Below, one piece after another: positions 25,662-37,304 of a DNA stretch of 42,684 nucleotides (positions within the stretch are counted from its first letter, which is position 1; each line of letters begins with the position of its first letter). The notes under the pieces were generated by a model, which saw only the letters and a program-made list of their open reading frames with translations, did not search any database and was not told where the DNA came from. The stretch is from positions 1 through 42,684 of the forward strand of contig DGOE01000108.1 in assembly GCA_002389295.1 (NCBI GenBank), given 5' to 3'. Position numbers and translations under genes: made by a program. This stretch comes from Flavobacteriales bacterium UBA4474. GTDB lineage: Bacteria > Bacteroidota > Bacteroidia > Flavobacteriales_D > Sanyastnellaceae.

Positions 25662-26345
25662 GTGCAGGCCATTCTTTCTCACATCGCCACCGCCCTTCTG
25701 CCCCGGCGTTGCGCCTCATGTGGCACGCCCTTGGCGGCCAGTGAGCCCAACTGGTGCAGCCCGTGCGATTTCAATTGGGCACGCCATGCCAAGCCATCCA
25801 CTGGCCGGTTTGACGGGAGGCTCCAATGGGCTTGCGGCTGGGCTTGGCTCGCAGCAGAGGCCGAAGAGCGGAGGCTCGTCCATGCCCTGAAATACGGAGG
25901 CGACGAAAAACTGGGTGTACAACTCGGCCGAGCAATGGCCCGGGAATGGATGGCCTCAAATAACAAGGCCGGGCGCTTCAAATGGACGGTTGTGCCCATT
26001 CCGCTCCACCGCAGAAAACAAAGGAAAAGGGGGTTCAACCAAAGTGAAATGCTCGCCAAGGGGTGGGCAGAGGTCAACGAAGTATCGGTATTGCAAGCCC
26101 TCATCCGACCCCGGTCAGGGCGTTCCCTCACCCAATTGAACCGCGGACAGCGGCTGCGGCGCACAGAAGGCCTCTACCAGGTCAATCCCCTGCTCAAAGC
26201 ACAGGGGGTGCATGGACCCTCCGGTCTCCTCATCATGGATGATGTGGTCACCACCGGTGCCACCCTCGAAGCGGCCTATCACGCCTTGCGGACCGCATGG
26301 TCAGGCCCCCTTGGTTTCGTCACCCTGCTCGACGCAGCGCGGTGA
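25662..26345 (+). CDS. comF: ComF family phosphoribosyltransferase-like protein
   Basis: A 227-residue ComF/GntX-type protein. An N-terminal zinc-finger-like pair (CASCGTPL and WCSPC) precedes the family motif VVPIPLHRRKQRKRGFNQ and a PRPP-binding loop LLIMDDVVTTGATLEAA. ComF is needed for DNA uptake in competent bacteria, though its biochemical role is not settled. The open frame reaches upstream to 24501, but that part lies over other genes on the minus strand. The GTG at 25662 gives the normal family length and a typical start before the cysteines. It is convergent with the DUF1569 gene with one base between the stops. Confidence 0.87.
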   Translation: MQAILSHIATALLPRRCASCGTPLAASEPNWCSPCDFNWARHAKPSTGRFDGRLQWACGWAWLAAEAEERRLVHALKYGGDEKLGVQLGRAMAREWMASNNKAGRFKWTVVPIPLHRRKQRKRGFNQSEMLAKGWAEVNEVSVLQALIRPRSGRSLTQLNRGQRLRRTEGLYQVNPLLKAQGVHGPSGLLIMDDVVTTGATLEAAYHALRTAWSGPLGFVTLLDAAR

Positions 26346-26346
26346 G

Positions 26347-26810
26347 TCAAAGCAGACCGAACTGATAAAAATGGTGCGCCGTGTGGTGACGAACCAACGC
26401 CTGGGCATCCTCAGCCCGCATGGAGCCATATAAACGGTGATGGACAATCCCATTTAGGGACTCCACTCCAGCCAACCCTTCCAGAAACAACCGCCGCTCT
26501 TCAGCAAAATCCAGCGTTTCTCCCTCGGACAAGCGCAAGGGCTGCATCGTTCTCATGTTGCGCGGCGTTTCTCCGAGCGGGCGGACAATGAACCTCCGCA
26601 GAAATGGCGGGCCCAACCAACGGCCAATGAGGCGGAGGGCCAGACCCACATTCATGGCGCCGAGGTACAACTCCATGAAACGCGAACAGTGGCGGAGCAT
26701 GCAGGGCGCATCCAATGACCCCCATTGGGGCTCCGCATCGGGTGTCAGCTGACCGAGCGCTTCACGCAATGCATCAATCGATGGCGTATCGGCAGACGGT
26801 GGAGGAAGGG

Positions 26811-26826
<16 letters not shown>
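26347..26826 (-). CDS. DUF1569 family (DinB-like fold) protein
   Basis: A 159-residue protein matching the DUF1569 pattern within the DinB/YfiT-like four-helix superfamily. Cues are PQWGSLDAPCMLRHCSRFME, a histidine in the middle helix, and HHRLYGSMRAEDAQALVRHH with HHFYQFGLL at the end. The histidines could form the metal site typical of the superfamily. The function is unknown. The start is a GTG at 26826 that lies inside the 3' end of secA (16-base overlap), so it is probably translated from the secA transcript. I see no internal ATG that would keep the first helix, so this start is only tentative. Confidence 0.7.
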
Positions 26827-30173
<3,347 letters not shown>

Positions 30174-30237
30174 GGGTGCTGCATGTCCCCTGTTCGAGCG
30201 CATGCGGAATACTGCAATGCGAAGCAAGGGTTGTGGA

Positions 30238-30264
30238 CAAAATTAAGGCCCAAGAGTGGGGCAA
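30238..30264 (-). promoter_or_regulatory. Probable secA promoter
   Basis: On the minus strand TTG (30262-30264), 16 bases, then TAATTTTG (30238-30245), an exact Bacteroidota -7 box. The spacer is one base under the usual range. The predicted leader before the secA ATG is about 58 bases. Confidence 0.5.
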
Positions 30265-30562
30265 GCACTCCCAAACATTGTTTCAAAATCCATGCCCTGC
30301 GGGACCTACCGGTGGACGTAGGTAAAGTCTGAATCCCATACCGCAGAATCAACCGCCCAGCCCCCTTTCAACAAGGCAAAAACATGACAGACAAACAGTT
30401 GCGGCACGGAGGCAGTCCCATGTTGACAATTACATCGGGGTGTTCATGCTTTCCGATTGCCGTTCAAGAACACTCTCTGCAGTTTTGGAGTCCGCCTTTT
30501 GGTAAGACAAGAGACGGGTCAGACAGCAGTCCATTTATTCATCCACCCACCACCCCGCCAAC
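30265..30562 (+). other. Long non-coding interval upstream of nrdB, with hairpins
   Basis: About 390 bases separate the secA and nrdB starts. Besides the two promoters I see no gene. There is a 6-base inverted repeat ACCTAC / GTAGGT (30304-30323) enclosed by CTGCGG (30297-30302) and CCGCAG (30341-30346), which could fold as a small stem structure. I recognise neither a cobalamin riboswitch core nor an NrdR box. Confidence 0.4.
30457..30487 (+). promoter_or_regulatory. Possible nrdB promoter
   Basis: TTG (30457-30459), 20 bases, then CAGTTTTG (30480-30487), one base off the TAnnTTTG pattern. Transcription would start near 30494, giving a leader of about 70 bases before the nrdB ATG. Confidence 0.4.
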
Positions 30563-31654
30563 ATGATCGAAGAGCAACTCGGAAACGCAACGGAAGCCGG
30601 TAAAACGGCCATCGATACGACAGAGGAAAACACGGGGCAGATGTCCATCGACGCCGTGTTGCCCGAAAACACCAAGGTGTCGGAGCCCATTCTGGATGAC
30701 AATCCCAACCGTTTCGTGCTCTTTCCGATCGAACACGACGACATCTGGAACTTCTACAAGAAGTCAGAAGCCAGCTTTTGGACGGCAGAAGAAATCGACC
30801 TCGCGGCGGACCTCGTGGACTGGAACGAGAAGCTCAACGACAACGAGCGTTACTTCATCAAGCACATCCTGGCCTTCTTCGCCGCTTCCGATGGCATTGT
30901 CAACGAAAACCTCGCTGAGAATTTCGTCGCAGAAGTGCAATACACGGAAGCCAAGTTCTTCTACGGTTTCCAGATCATGATGGAGAACATCCATTCCGAG
31001 ACCTATTCCCTGCTGATCGACACCTACATCAAGGACAAAGAAGAAAAGAACCACCTCTTCAACGCCATCGAGACACTTGACTGCGTGAAGAAAAAAGCCA
31101 GCTGGGCCCTGGAGTGGATCGACAACGGCAGTTTTGCGGAGCGCATCGTCGCCTTTGCCGCCGTCGAAGGCATTTTCTTCAGCGGCAGCTTCTGCTCCAT
31201 TTTCTGGCTCAAGAAGCGCGGTTTGATGCCCGGCCTGAGTTTCTCCAACGAATTGATCTCACGCGACGAAGGCATGCACTGTGACTTCGCATGCATGCTG
31301 TACACGCAGCACATCGTCAACAAGCTGCCCAAGTCCACCGTCGAGAAAATCATCACGGACGCTGTGGCCATCGAGAAAGAATTTGTCTGCGATGCATTGC
31401 CTGTGCGCCTCATCGGCATGAATGCCGACCTGATGAGCCAGTACATCGAATTTGTGGCTGACCGACTTCTTGCCGAACTCGGCAATGAGAAAGTCTACAA
31501 CACAAGCAATCCGTTTGATTTCATGGAGATGATTTCGCTCCAGGGCAAAACCAACTTCTTCGAAAAGCGGGTAGCCGAGTATCAAAAAGCGGGCGTCAAC
31601 AAGACCGGGTCCACGGAAAACACCCAGGGATTCAGTCTGGACGCGGATTTCTGA
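30563..31654 (+). CDS. nrdB: Ribonucleotide reductase class Ia, beta subunit
   Basis: A 363-residue diiron-tyrosyl-radical subunit that supplies the radical for NrdA. The metal ligands are all visible: Asp110, Glu141, His144, Glu202, Glu236 and His239, with spacings equal to the E. coli enzyme. The radical tyrosine is Tyr148 in IHSETYSLLID. The C-terminal tail FSLDADF is the type that docks on the alpha subunit and closely resembles the tail of eukaryotic R2. The first 40 or so residues are a variable extension. The ATG at 30563 is the natural start. nrdA follows after a 227-base gap that holds an inverted repeat. Confidence 0.97.
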   Translation: MIEEQLGNATEAGKTAIDTTEENTGQMSIDAVLPENTKVSEPILDDNPNRFVLFPIEHDDIWNFYKKSEASFWTAEEIDLAADLVDWNEKLNDNERYFIKHILAFFAASDGIVNENLAENFVAEVQYTEAKFFYGFQIMMENIHSETYSLLIDTYIKDKEEKNHLFNAIETLDCVKKKASWALEWIDNGSFAERIVAFAAVEGIFFSGSFCSIFWLKKRGLMPGLSFSNELISRDEGMHCDFACMLYTQHIVNKLPKSTVEKIITDAVAIEKEFVCDALPVRLIGMNADLMSQYIEFVADRLLAELGNEKVYNTSNPFDFMEMISLQGKTNFFEKRVAEYQKAGVNKTGSTENTQGFSLDADF

Positions 31655-31684
31655 TTTCCACGGGCAGAAAGTTCAAAACTGAAC

Positions 31685-31717
31685 CCAACATGATGCGGAT
31701 TCATCCCTTCATGTTGG
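31685..31717. other. Nine-base inverted repeat in the nrdB-nrdA gap
   Basis: CCAACATGA (31685-31693) and TCATGTTGG (31709-31717) form a perfect 9-base stem with a 15-base loop, preceded by a smaller GTTCA-TGAAC hairpin. There is no T-run after it, so it is not a standard terminator. The rest of the 227-base gap shows no reading frame that I can support. It could be a processing site, an operator, or an attenuator that sets the ratio of NrdB to NrdA. Confidence 0.45.
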
Positions 31718-31881
31718 CCAACTTGACAGCACCGGTTGTACATCATTTCATTTACTTGAAACCTGTGTGCAGCTTTTGACCAACCTCCTTACCAATCCAT
31801 TCATTCCACTGGGGTCTTGTCATCCCAGATGTACGAACCATCGCCTCGAGTAACGGGGGCAAACCAAGTCGAGAACAACAC

Positions 31882-34290
31882 ATGTATGTCGTAAAACGCG
31901 ATGGACGCCGCGAGCAAGTCCAATTCGACAAAATCACAGCACGGGTCAAAAAACTCTGCTATGGCCTTCATGAAAACGTAGACCCCGTCTCCGTTGCCAT
32001 GCGCGTCATTGAGGGCGTTTATGACGGAGTCACCACCTCCGAATTGGACAACCTCGCAGCAGAAGTAGCGGCCACCAATGCGGTGAACCATCCGGATTAC
32101 GCGCAACTCGCATCCCGCATCGCCGTGTCCAATCTGCACAAGACCACACAGAAGTCTTTTGCTGAGGCCATGCGCAGCTTGCACACCTACCTCGACCCTG
32201 TCACGCAAGAGCCCGCGGCCCTTGTCGCTGACGATGTCATGGAGATCATTGATGCCAACGCCGAAACCCTCGACTCGGCCATCATCTATGACCGTGACTT
32301 CAGTTACGATTACTTCGGTTTCAAGACCCTTGAAAGGTCCTACCTGCTCAAAATCGACGGCAAGGTCGCAGAGCGCCCACAGCACATGCTGATGCGGGTT
32401 TCCGTGGGCATTCACAAGGACGACATCGACAGCGCGATCAAGACCTACAACATGATGTCCGAGGGTTGGTTTACCCACGCGACACCCACCCTGTTCAACG
32501 CAGGTACACCCAAGCCTCAAATGTCGAGCTGCTTCCTGCTCACCATGCAAGAGGACAGCATCAGCGGCATCTATGACACCCTCAAGCAATGCGCCAAAAT
32601 CTCGCAAAACGCGGGAGGCATTGGTTTGGCCGTCCACGATGTGCGCGCCACCGGATCCTACATCCGCGGCACCAACGGAACGTCCAACGGCATCGTCCCC
32701 ATGCTCCGGGTCTTCAATGACACCGCCCGCTATGTGGACCAAGGCGGCGGAAAACGCAAAGGCTCTTTCGCTGTGTACATCGAGCCCTGGCACGCCGATG
32801 TCTTTGACTTCCTCGATCTCAAAAAGAACCACGGAAAGGAAGAGAACCGTGCACGCGACCTGTTCTACGCACTGTGGGTGCCCGATCTCTTCATGAAGCG
32901 CGTCGAAGAAGATGGCGAGTGGACCCTGATGTGCCCCAACGAGTGCCCTGGGCTTTCTGATTCCTGGGGACCCGAATTCGAAGCCCTGTATGAACAGTAC
33001 GAGGCCGAAGGAAAAGGACGCAAGACCATCAAAGCACAGGAGCTCTGGTTCAAGATTGTCGAAAGCCAAATCGAGACCGGAGTGCCCTACATGCTGTACA
33101 AGGATGCTGCCAACGGCAAGTCCAATCAGCAGAACCTCGGCACCATCCGCTCCTCCAACCTCTGCACGGAGATCATCGAGTATACCGCAAAGGACGAGGT
33201 GGCGGTCTGCAACCTCGCCTCCATTGCGATCCCGAAATTTGTCAAGGAGGACCTGAGTTTCGACCACGACAAGCTGTTCGAGGTGACCTACCAGGTAACC
33301 AAGAACCTCAACCGCGTCATCGACCGGAATTACTACCCCATTCCCGAGGCGCGCAATTCCAACATGCGCCACCGCCCAGTGGGATTGGGTGTGCAAGGCC
33401 TGGCCGACGCCTTCATCATGATGCGTCATCCCTTCGATTCAGAAGAGGCGCGCCAGATCAACAAGGACGTCTTCGAGACCATCTACTACGCAGCCTGCTG
33501 TGCTTCCAAGGACTTGGCCATCGAAGAGGGCGCCTATGAGACCTTCAAGGGCTCTCCCGCGTCTGAAGGAAAGCTCCAATTCGACCTGTGGGGCGTCAAG
33601 CCAAGCGACCGGTGGGAATGGGACATTCTCAAGGAGGAAATCATGGAAAAGGGCATGCGCAACAGCTTGCTCGTCGCGCCCATGCCCACGGCATCCACCG
33701 CGCAAATCCTCGGCAACAACGAGTGCTTCGAGCCCTACACCTCCAACATCTACACCCGGCGCACACTCAGTGGTGAGTTCATCGTGGTCAACAATCACCT
33801 CCTCCGCGACCTGACCAAGTTGGGCCTCTGGAATGAGGGGATGAAGAACCAGTTGATTGCCGCCAACGGGTCGATTCAAAACATCCAGGAAATCCCTGAG
33901 AACCTCAAGGCCCTGTACCGGACCGCCTGGGAAATCTCTCAAAGGGCCATCCTCGACATGGCTGCCGATCGCGGAGCCTACATCTGTCAATCGCAGTCCC
34001 TGAATGTGTTCATGGAAAATGCCAATGCGCCGAAGTTGACCTCCATGCATTTCCACGCATGGCGCTCCGGCCTCAAAACGGGCATGTACTACCTGCGCAC
34101 CAAGGCAGCGACGGATGCCATCAAGTTCACCGTGGACAAGAAGTACAAAGAACAGCCCGCTCCCGAAGCCAAGGTGGCCGCGCCTGCAGCAACCGCTGTG
34201 GCCAAAGAGGTCACCGAGATGACACACGAAGAGCAGGTTGCCGCATGTTCCATCGACAACGGTCCTGACTGCGAGATGTGCAGCGGTTGA
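31882..34290 (+). CDS. nrdA: Ribonucleotide reductase class Ia, alpha subunit
   Basis: An 802-residue catalytic subunit that reduces ribonucleoside diphosphates to deoxy forms. An N-terminal ATP cone (residues 1-90, VVKRDGRREQVQFDKI) suggests dATP feedback control. Active-site residues are Cys217 and Cys443 (redox pair), Asn426, Cys428 (thiyl) and Glu430. This numbering and spacing match the eukaryotic R1 pattern rather than E. coli, where the last two cysteines are further apart. The late motif PMPTASTAQILGNNECFEPY is present, as is a C-terminal shuttle pair Cys797/Cys800. A strong terminator follows the stop. The ATG at 31882 is clear. Confidence 0.97.
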   Translation: MYVVKRDGRREQVQFDKITARVKKLCYGLHENVDPVSVAMRVIEGVYDGVTTSELDNLAAEVAATNAVNHPDYAQLASRIAVSNLHKTTQKSFAEAMRSLHTYLDPVTQEPAALVADDVMEIIDANAETLDSAIIYDRDFSYDYFGFKTLERSYLLKIDGKVAERPQHMLMRVSVGIHKDDIDSAIKTYNMMSEGWFTHATPTLFNAGTPKPQMSSCFLLTMQEDSISGIYDTLKQCAKISQNAGGIGLAVHDVRATGSYIRGTNGTSNGIVPMLRVFNDTARYVDQGGGKRKGSFAVYIEPWHADVFDFLDLKKNHGKEENRARDLFYALWVPDLFMKRVEEDGEWTLMCPNECPGLSDSWGPEFEALYEQYEAEGKGRKTIKAQELWFKIVESQIETGVPYMLYKDAANGKSNQQNLGTIRSSNLCTEIIEYTAKDEVAVCNLASIAIPKFVKEDLSFDHDKLFEVTYQVTKNLNRVIDRNYYPIPEARNSNMRHRPVGLGVQGLADAFIMMRHPFDSEEARQINKDVFETIYYAACCASKDLAIEEGAYETFKGSPASEGKLQFDLWGVKPSDRWEWDILKEEIMEKGMRNSLLVAPMPTASTAQILGNNECFEPYTSNIYTRRTLSGEFIVVNNHLLRDLTKLGLWNEGMKNQLIAANGSIQNIQEIPENLKALYRTAWEISQRAILDMAADRGAYICQSQSLNVFMENANAPKLTSMHFHAWRSGLKTGMYYLRTKAATDAIKFTVDKKYKEQPAPEAKVAAPAATAVAKEVTEMTHEEQVAACSIDNGPDCEMCSG

Positions 34291-34311
34291 TGCTGACGTT
34301 TCAAGGCACTG

Positions 34312-34348
34312 AAAAAGGGCGATCCACACCGGATCGCCCTTTTTATTT
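34312..34348 (+). terminator. Intrinsic terminator of nrdA
   Basis: A perfect 14-base stem (34312-34325 with 34331-34344, core GGGCGATCC / GGATCGCCC, loop ACACC) running into a T-rich tract, about 20 bases after the nrdA stop codon. Confidence 0.93.
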
Positions 34349-34435
34349 GGCACCTCCCCCCTTGACCGCGCAAATCATGACCCCAACTGACATTTGACAC
34401 CCGCCGTTGGACATCGTGCCCGAACTTTGTCCCAC

Positions 34436-35665
34436 GTGCAGCACGATCACCTCCATATCGTTTCACTCAACCACCGCAATGCTCCGGTGGAAAGAATCGG
34501 CCGTTTACACGTGCCTGAGGACCGACAGCAGGACTTTCTCAGCCAGCTGAAATCACGGCTCGGCGTCCAAGGAATTGCCTACCTCACCACTTGCAACCGC
34601 GTGGAGTTCATCATGGTGGACGAAGCGTATTTCTGCATGGGCCGGTTGCAACAGTTGTTCCAAGCTTTTGAACCCGATGCCGCTGAATTGCGGTCACTCA
34701 TGGGAACGGCCATGGTCTTGCACGGCGAGGAGGCCGCCCGACACCTGTTGCGCGTCAGCGCCGGCTTGGAGTCCATGGTCATCGGCGAACGTGAAATCCT
34801 CAGCCAAATGCGGTCGGCACTGGAGCGCTCCAGGCAATGGCAACTGGCAGGTGACCAGCTTCGGATCACCGAGCGCATGGCCATCGAAACCGCCAAGCGG
34901 GTCTTCACAGAAACAGACATTGCCCGGCGCAGTGTCTCTGTCAATGCCTTGGGGTGGAAGTCATTTCAAGAATTCAACCTGCCTCCAGACGCTCCAATGC
35001 TGATGATAGGTGCAGGCCAAACCAACGCCAACATCGCCAGGTTCATGGAAAAGCGCGGGCATTCCGCCGTGCACATCCTGAACCGCACCCCGGCCAAAGC
35101 CCAACTGCTCGCCGAAAAACGGGGGTGGACATGGGGAGGACTCGACGCTTTGCCAGCGGCCTTGCAAGCAGGGCCCGCTGCCATCTTTGTCTGCACCGGC
35201 AGCGACGTCCCCGTGCTGGGCGCAACAGAGGCCGATATGCTGCCAGGGGGCGCTTGCTTCGTACTGGACCTCAGCGTGCCCTCCGGCGTGGCCGATGCCT
35301 TCCGGAACCGGCCCGACATCACCGTCGTGGGCATGGCCGAACTCAAGCCCCTCGCCGACCAAAACGCGGCGGGAAGAAGGTCGGCCATGGGCGCATGTCA
35401 AAACATCATCGAAGCGGCCATGGCCGAGCTCACCTCCAGGCTACAACAGCGCGACGTGGAGCTGGCCTTGCGCGAGCTGCCCGAATTGCTGGCCGCTGTC
35501 AGAAATACCGCACTCGGCGAAGTTTTTGCAGATGAACTCGCCGGGCTCGATGGCGACACGCGCAACCTCGTAGACCGCATCGTGGCGTACCTCGAAAAGA
35601 AGTACGTATCGGTACCCATGAAGATGGCGCGTGAAGCGGTCATGGAGCACCGGGAGAAGCCCTGA
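34436..35665 (+). CDS. hemA: Glutamyl-tRNA reductase
   Basis: A 409-residue enzyme that reduces glutamyl-tRNA to glutamate-1-semialdehyde with NADPH, the first step of C5-route heme synthesis. The catalytic cysteine is Cys53 in YLTTCNRVEF. Other hallmarks are GLESMVIGEREILSQ, the NADP Rossmann motif MLMIGAGQTNANIA and LNRTPAKA. I place the start at the GTG at 34436, which gives a family-like N-terminus (HIVSLNHRNAPVE); a TTG at 34394 would add 14 odd residues. GAACTTTG ends six bases before this GTG, one mismatch from a -7 box. hemCD follows after 6 bases, forming an operon. Confidence 0.95.
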   Translation: MQHDHLHIVSLNHRNAPVERIGRLHVPEDRQQDFLSQLKSRLGVQGIAYLTTCNRVEFIMVDEAYFCMGRLQQLFQAFEPDAAELRSLMGTAMVLHGEEAARHLLRVSAGLESMVIGEREILSQMRSALERSRQWQLAGDQLRITERMAIETAKRVFTETDIARRSVSVNALGWKSFQEFNLPPDAPMLMIGAGQTNANIARFMEKRGHSAVHILNRTPAKAQLLAEKRGWTWGGLDALPAALQAGPAAIFVCTGSDVPVLGATEADMLPGGACFVLDLSVPSGVADAFRNRPDITVVGMAELKPLADQNAAGRRSAMGACQNIIEAAMAELTSRLQQRDVELALRELPELLAAVRNTALGEVFADELAGLDGDTRNLVDRIVAYLEKKYVSVPMKMAREAVMEHREKP

Positions 35666-35671
35666 GGCACC

Positions 35672-37195
35672 ATGCCGGAAATGCCACACCTCATCATCGG
35701 TACCCGCGGAAGCGACCTCGCCCTGTGGCAGGCGCATCACGTGCACGGCCTCATCACGGCACAAGGCGGTACGGCTGAAATCAAGGTCCTCTCTACCCAA
35801 GGGGACAGGGAACAGGTCCAGTCCTTCGAAAAGCTTGAAGGCAAGGGCTTCTTCACCAAGGAAATTGAAGACGCCTTGCTTCAAGGCCTCATCGATGTCG
35901 CGGTGCATAGCCACAAAGACCTGGAGACCACACAGCCCCCTGGTTTGGTTGTCGCGGCCGTGCCGCACCGCGCCTCTGCCCGCGATGTGCTCCTGGTGCG
36001 CAAAGACGCAGAAACAGTCGCCCCATGGTTGCCTCTGCGACCCGGGGCCACCGTGGGCACCTCCTCTGTGCGGCGGCGAGACCAGCTGCTGCTGCTGCGG
36101 CCCGACGTGCACATTGCCGCCCTGCGGGGCAACGTTCCCACGCGCATTGAACGGTTGCGCGAAGGGCGCTACGATGCCATCATCCTGGCAGAAGCTGGGC
36201 TGGACAGGCTCGAGCTCAACTTGGAAGATCTGGTCCGCTGCCCCTTGCAACCCCAGTGGTTCGTCCCCGCTCCCGCTCAAGGGGCGCTGGCATTGCAAAT
36301 GCGGGAGGATGACCCGCGGTGCAGCTTCATCGCCGCCCTCAGCGCCGCCGAGGACCTCCAAAATGTGGCGGCTGAAAGGACGGTCTTGCGCGGACTGGAA
36401 GGGGGGTGCCAGCTGCCCTTTGGCGCCCATTGGGACGCTGATTCAAAAAAATTGCGCTGCTTCCTGCAGACGAAGGCCGGGCCCAGGCGCTGCCTCTCTG
36501 CTTCCGCTGAGGAAGCGTTGCGACAACTCTCCGCAACGGCCACCCGGACCGTCTTGATCACCCGCCAACCCCGACCGGACAGCCTCCTTCAGCGATTGTC
36601 AACCAGCAGTGGGGTCGCCTTGATCGAACAGCCCTTGGTCGCGGCAGCGCCCATTCCTTCTCCCGCCATTCCAAATTGGACAAGCGCCCCAAACTGGGTC
36701 TGGCTGGGCAGTCCAGGAGCGGTCAAAGCCGCGGAACAGTGGATCGATGAACACCCCGAAGTGCGCTTGGCCGTTCCCGGCACCGGCACCGCCGAGGCGC
36801 TGACTGACGCGATGTTGAACAGGCTCGACCACATCGGCCAAGGCCATCCCAACGGCGCCTGGTCGGCGTTCATTGACGCCCTGACGCCCAGTGATCGCGT
36901 CGCCATTCCCCACAGCACGGCTTCATTGAAACGGTGGGAAGAACACCCCACATCAGCCACCTTGTACCCCTGGGCGCATTACCAACCCGCGCCCACTTCC
37001 ATCCAGCCCCCAACGGCCGACATCGTCTGTTTCACCTCGCCTTCCAACGTAGCGGCATGGACCGGCCCTGTGCCAGACAAGGCCGTCGCTTTGGGTCAGG
37101 CCACATCCGCAGCCATGAAGGCGCGCAATTGGCCACACGCAACAGCAAAGACGCCAGATGCATTTGGAATCCTGGAATCGATTTTGTCCTGTTGA
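35672..37195 (+). CDS. hemCD: Fused porphobilinogen deaminase / uroporphyrinogen-III synthase
   Basis: A 507-residue two-domain protein. Residues 1 to about 290 are HemC, which joins four porphobilinogens to hydroxymethylbilane: IGTRGSDLALWQA, then HSHKDLET, GTSSVRRRDQLL, LRGNVPTRIERL, and the dipyrromethane-cofactor cysteine Cys246 in GGCQLPFGA. Residues from about 295 to the end resemble HemD, which closes the ring to uroporphyrinogen III: VLITRQPRPDSLLQRL, then WLGSPGAVKAAEQW, AVPGTGTAEAL and VCFTSPSNVAAW. The HemD half is divergent, as is usual for that family. It starts 6 bases after hemA. hemB and hemE are not in the window. Confidence 0.88.
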   Translation: MPEMPHLIIGTRGSDLALWQAHHVHGLITAQGGTAEIKVLSTQGDREQVQSFEKLEGKGFFTKEIEDALLQGLIDVAVHSHKDLETTQPPGLVVAAVPHRASARDVLLVRKDAETVAPWLPLRPGATVGTSSVRRRDQLLLLRPDVHIAALRGNVPTRIERLREGRYDAIILAEAGLDRLELNLEDLVRCPLQPQWFVPAPAQGALALQMREDDPRCSFIAALSAAEDLQNVAAERTVLRGLEGGCQLPFGAHWDADSKKLRCFLQTKAGPRRCLSASAEEALRQLSATATRTVLITRQPRPDSLLQRLSTSSGVALIEQPLVAAAPIPSPAIPNWTSAPNWVWLGSPGAVKAAEQWIDEHPEVRLAVPGTGTAEALTDAMLNRLDHIGQGHPNGAWSAFIDALTPSDRVAIPHSTASLKRWEEHPTSATLYPWAHYQPAPTSIQPPTADIVCFTSPSNVAAWTGPVPDKAVALGQATSAAMKARNWPHATAKTPDAFGILESILSC

Positions 37196-37250
37196 CTTCC
37201 TTTGAAGCAGGCATTCCGGGGACATTTCTTGGGTCGAATGGCCTCCGGCT

Positions 37251-37280
37251 TTCATCCCCATCGAAATTCACGTATCTTCG
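37251..37280 (+). promoter_or_regulatory. Probable rplU-rpmA promoter
   Basis: TTC (37251-37253), 19 bases, then TATCTTCG (37273-37280), close to the Bacteroidota promoter pattern. The predicted start of transcription is near 37287, about 18 bases before the rplU ATG. A CCTC-A7-GAGG hairpin lies within that short leader. Confidence 0.5.
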
Positions 37281-37304
37281 CACCCCTCAAAAAAAGAGGC
37301 CATC

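Noticed and set aside
30297..30346. tRNA-like pairing TGCGG...CCGCA with a GTCTGAATCCC segment
   Set aside because: Only about 50 bases long, with no D-arm, anticodon arm or CCA; it cannot be a tRNA.
30265..30562. Cobalamin riboswitch or NrdR box before nrdB
   Set aside because: I looked for the B12 box and for the NrdR palindrome and found neither.
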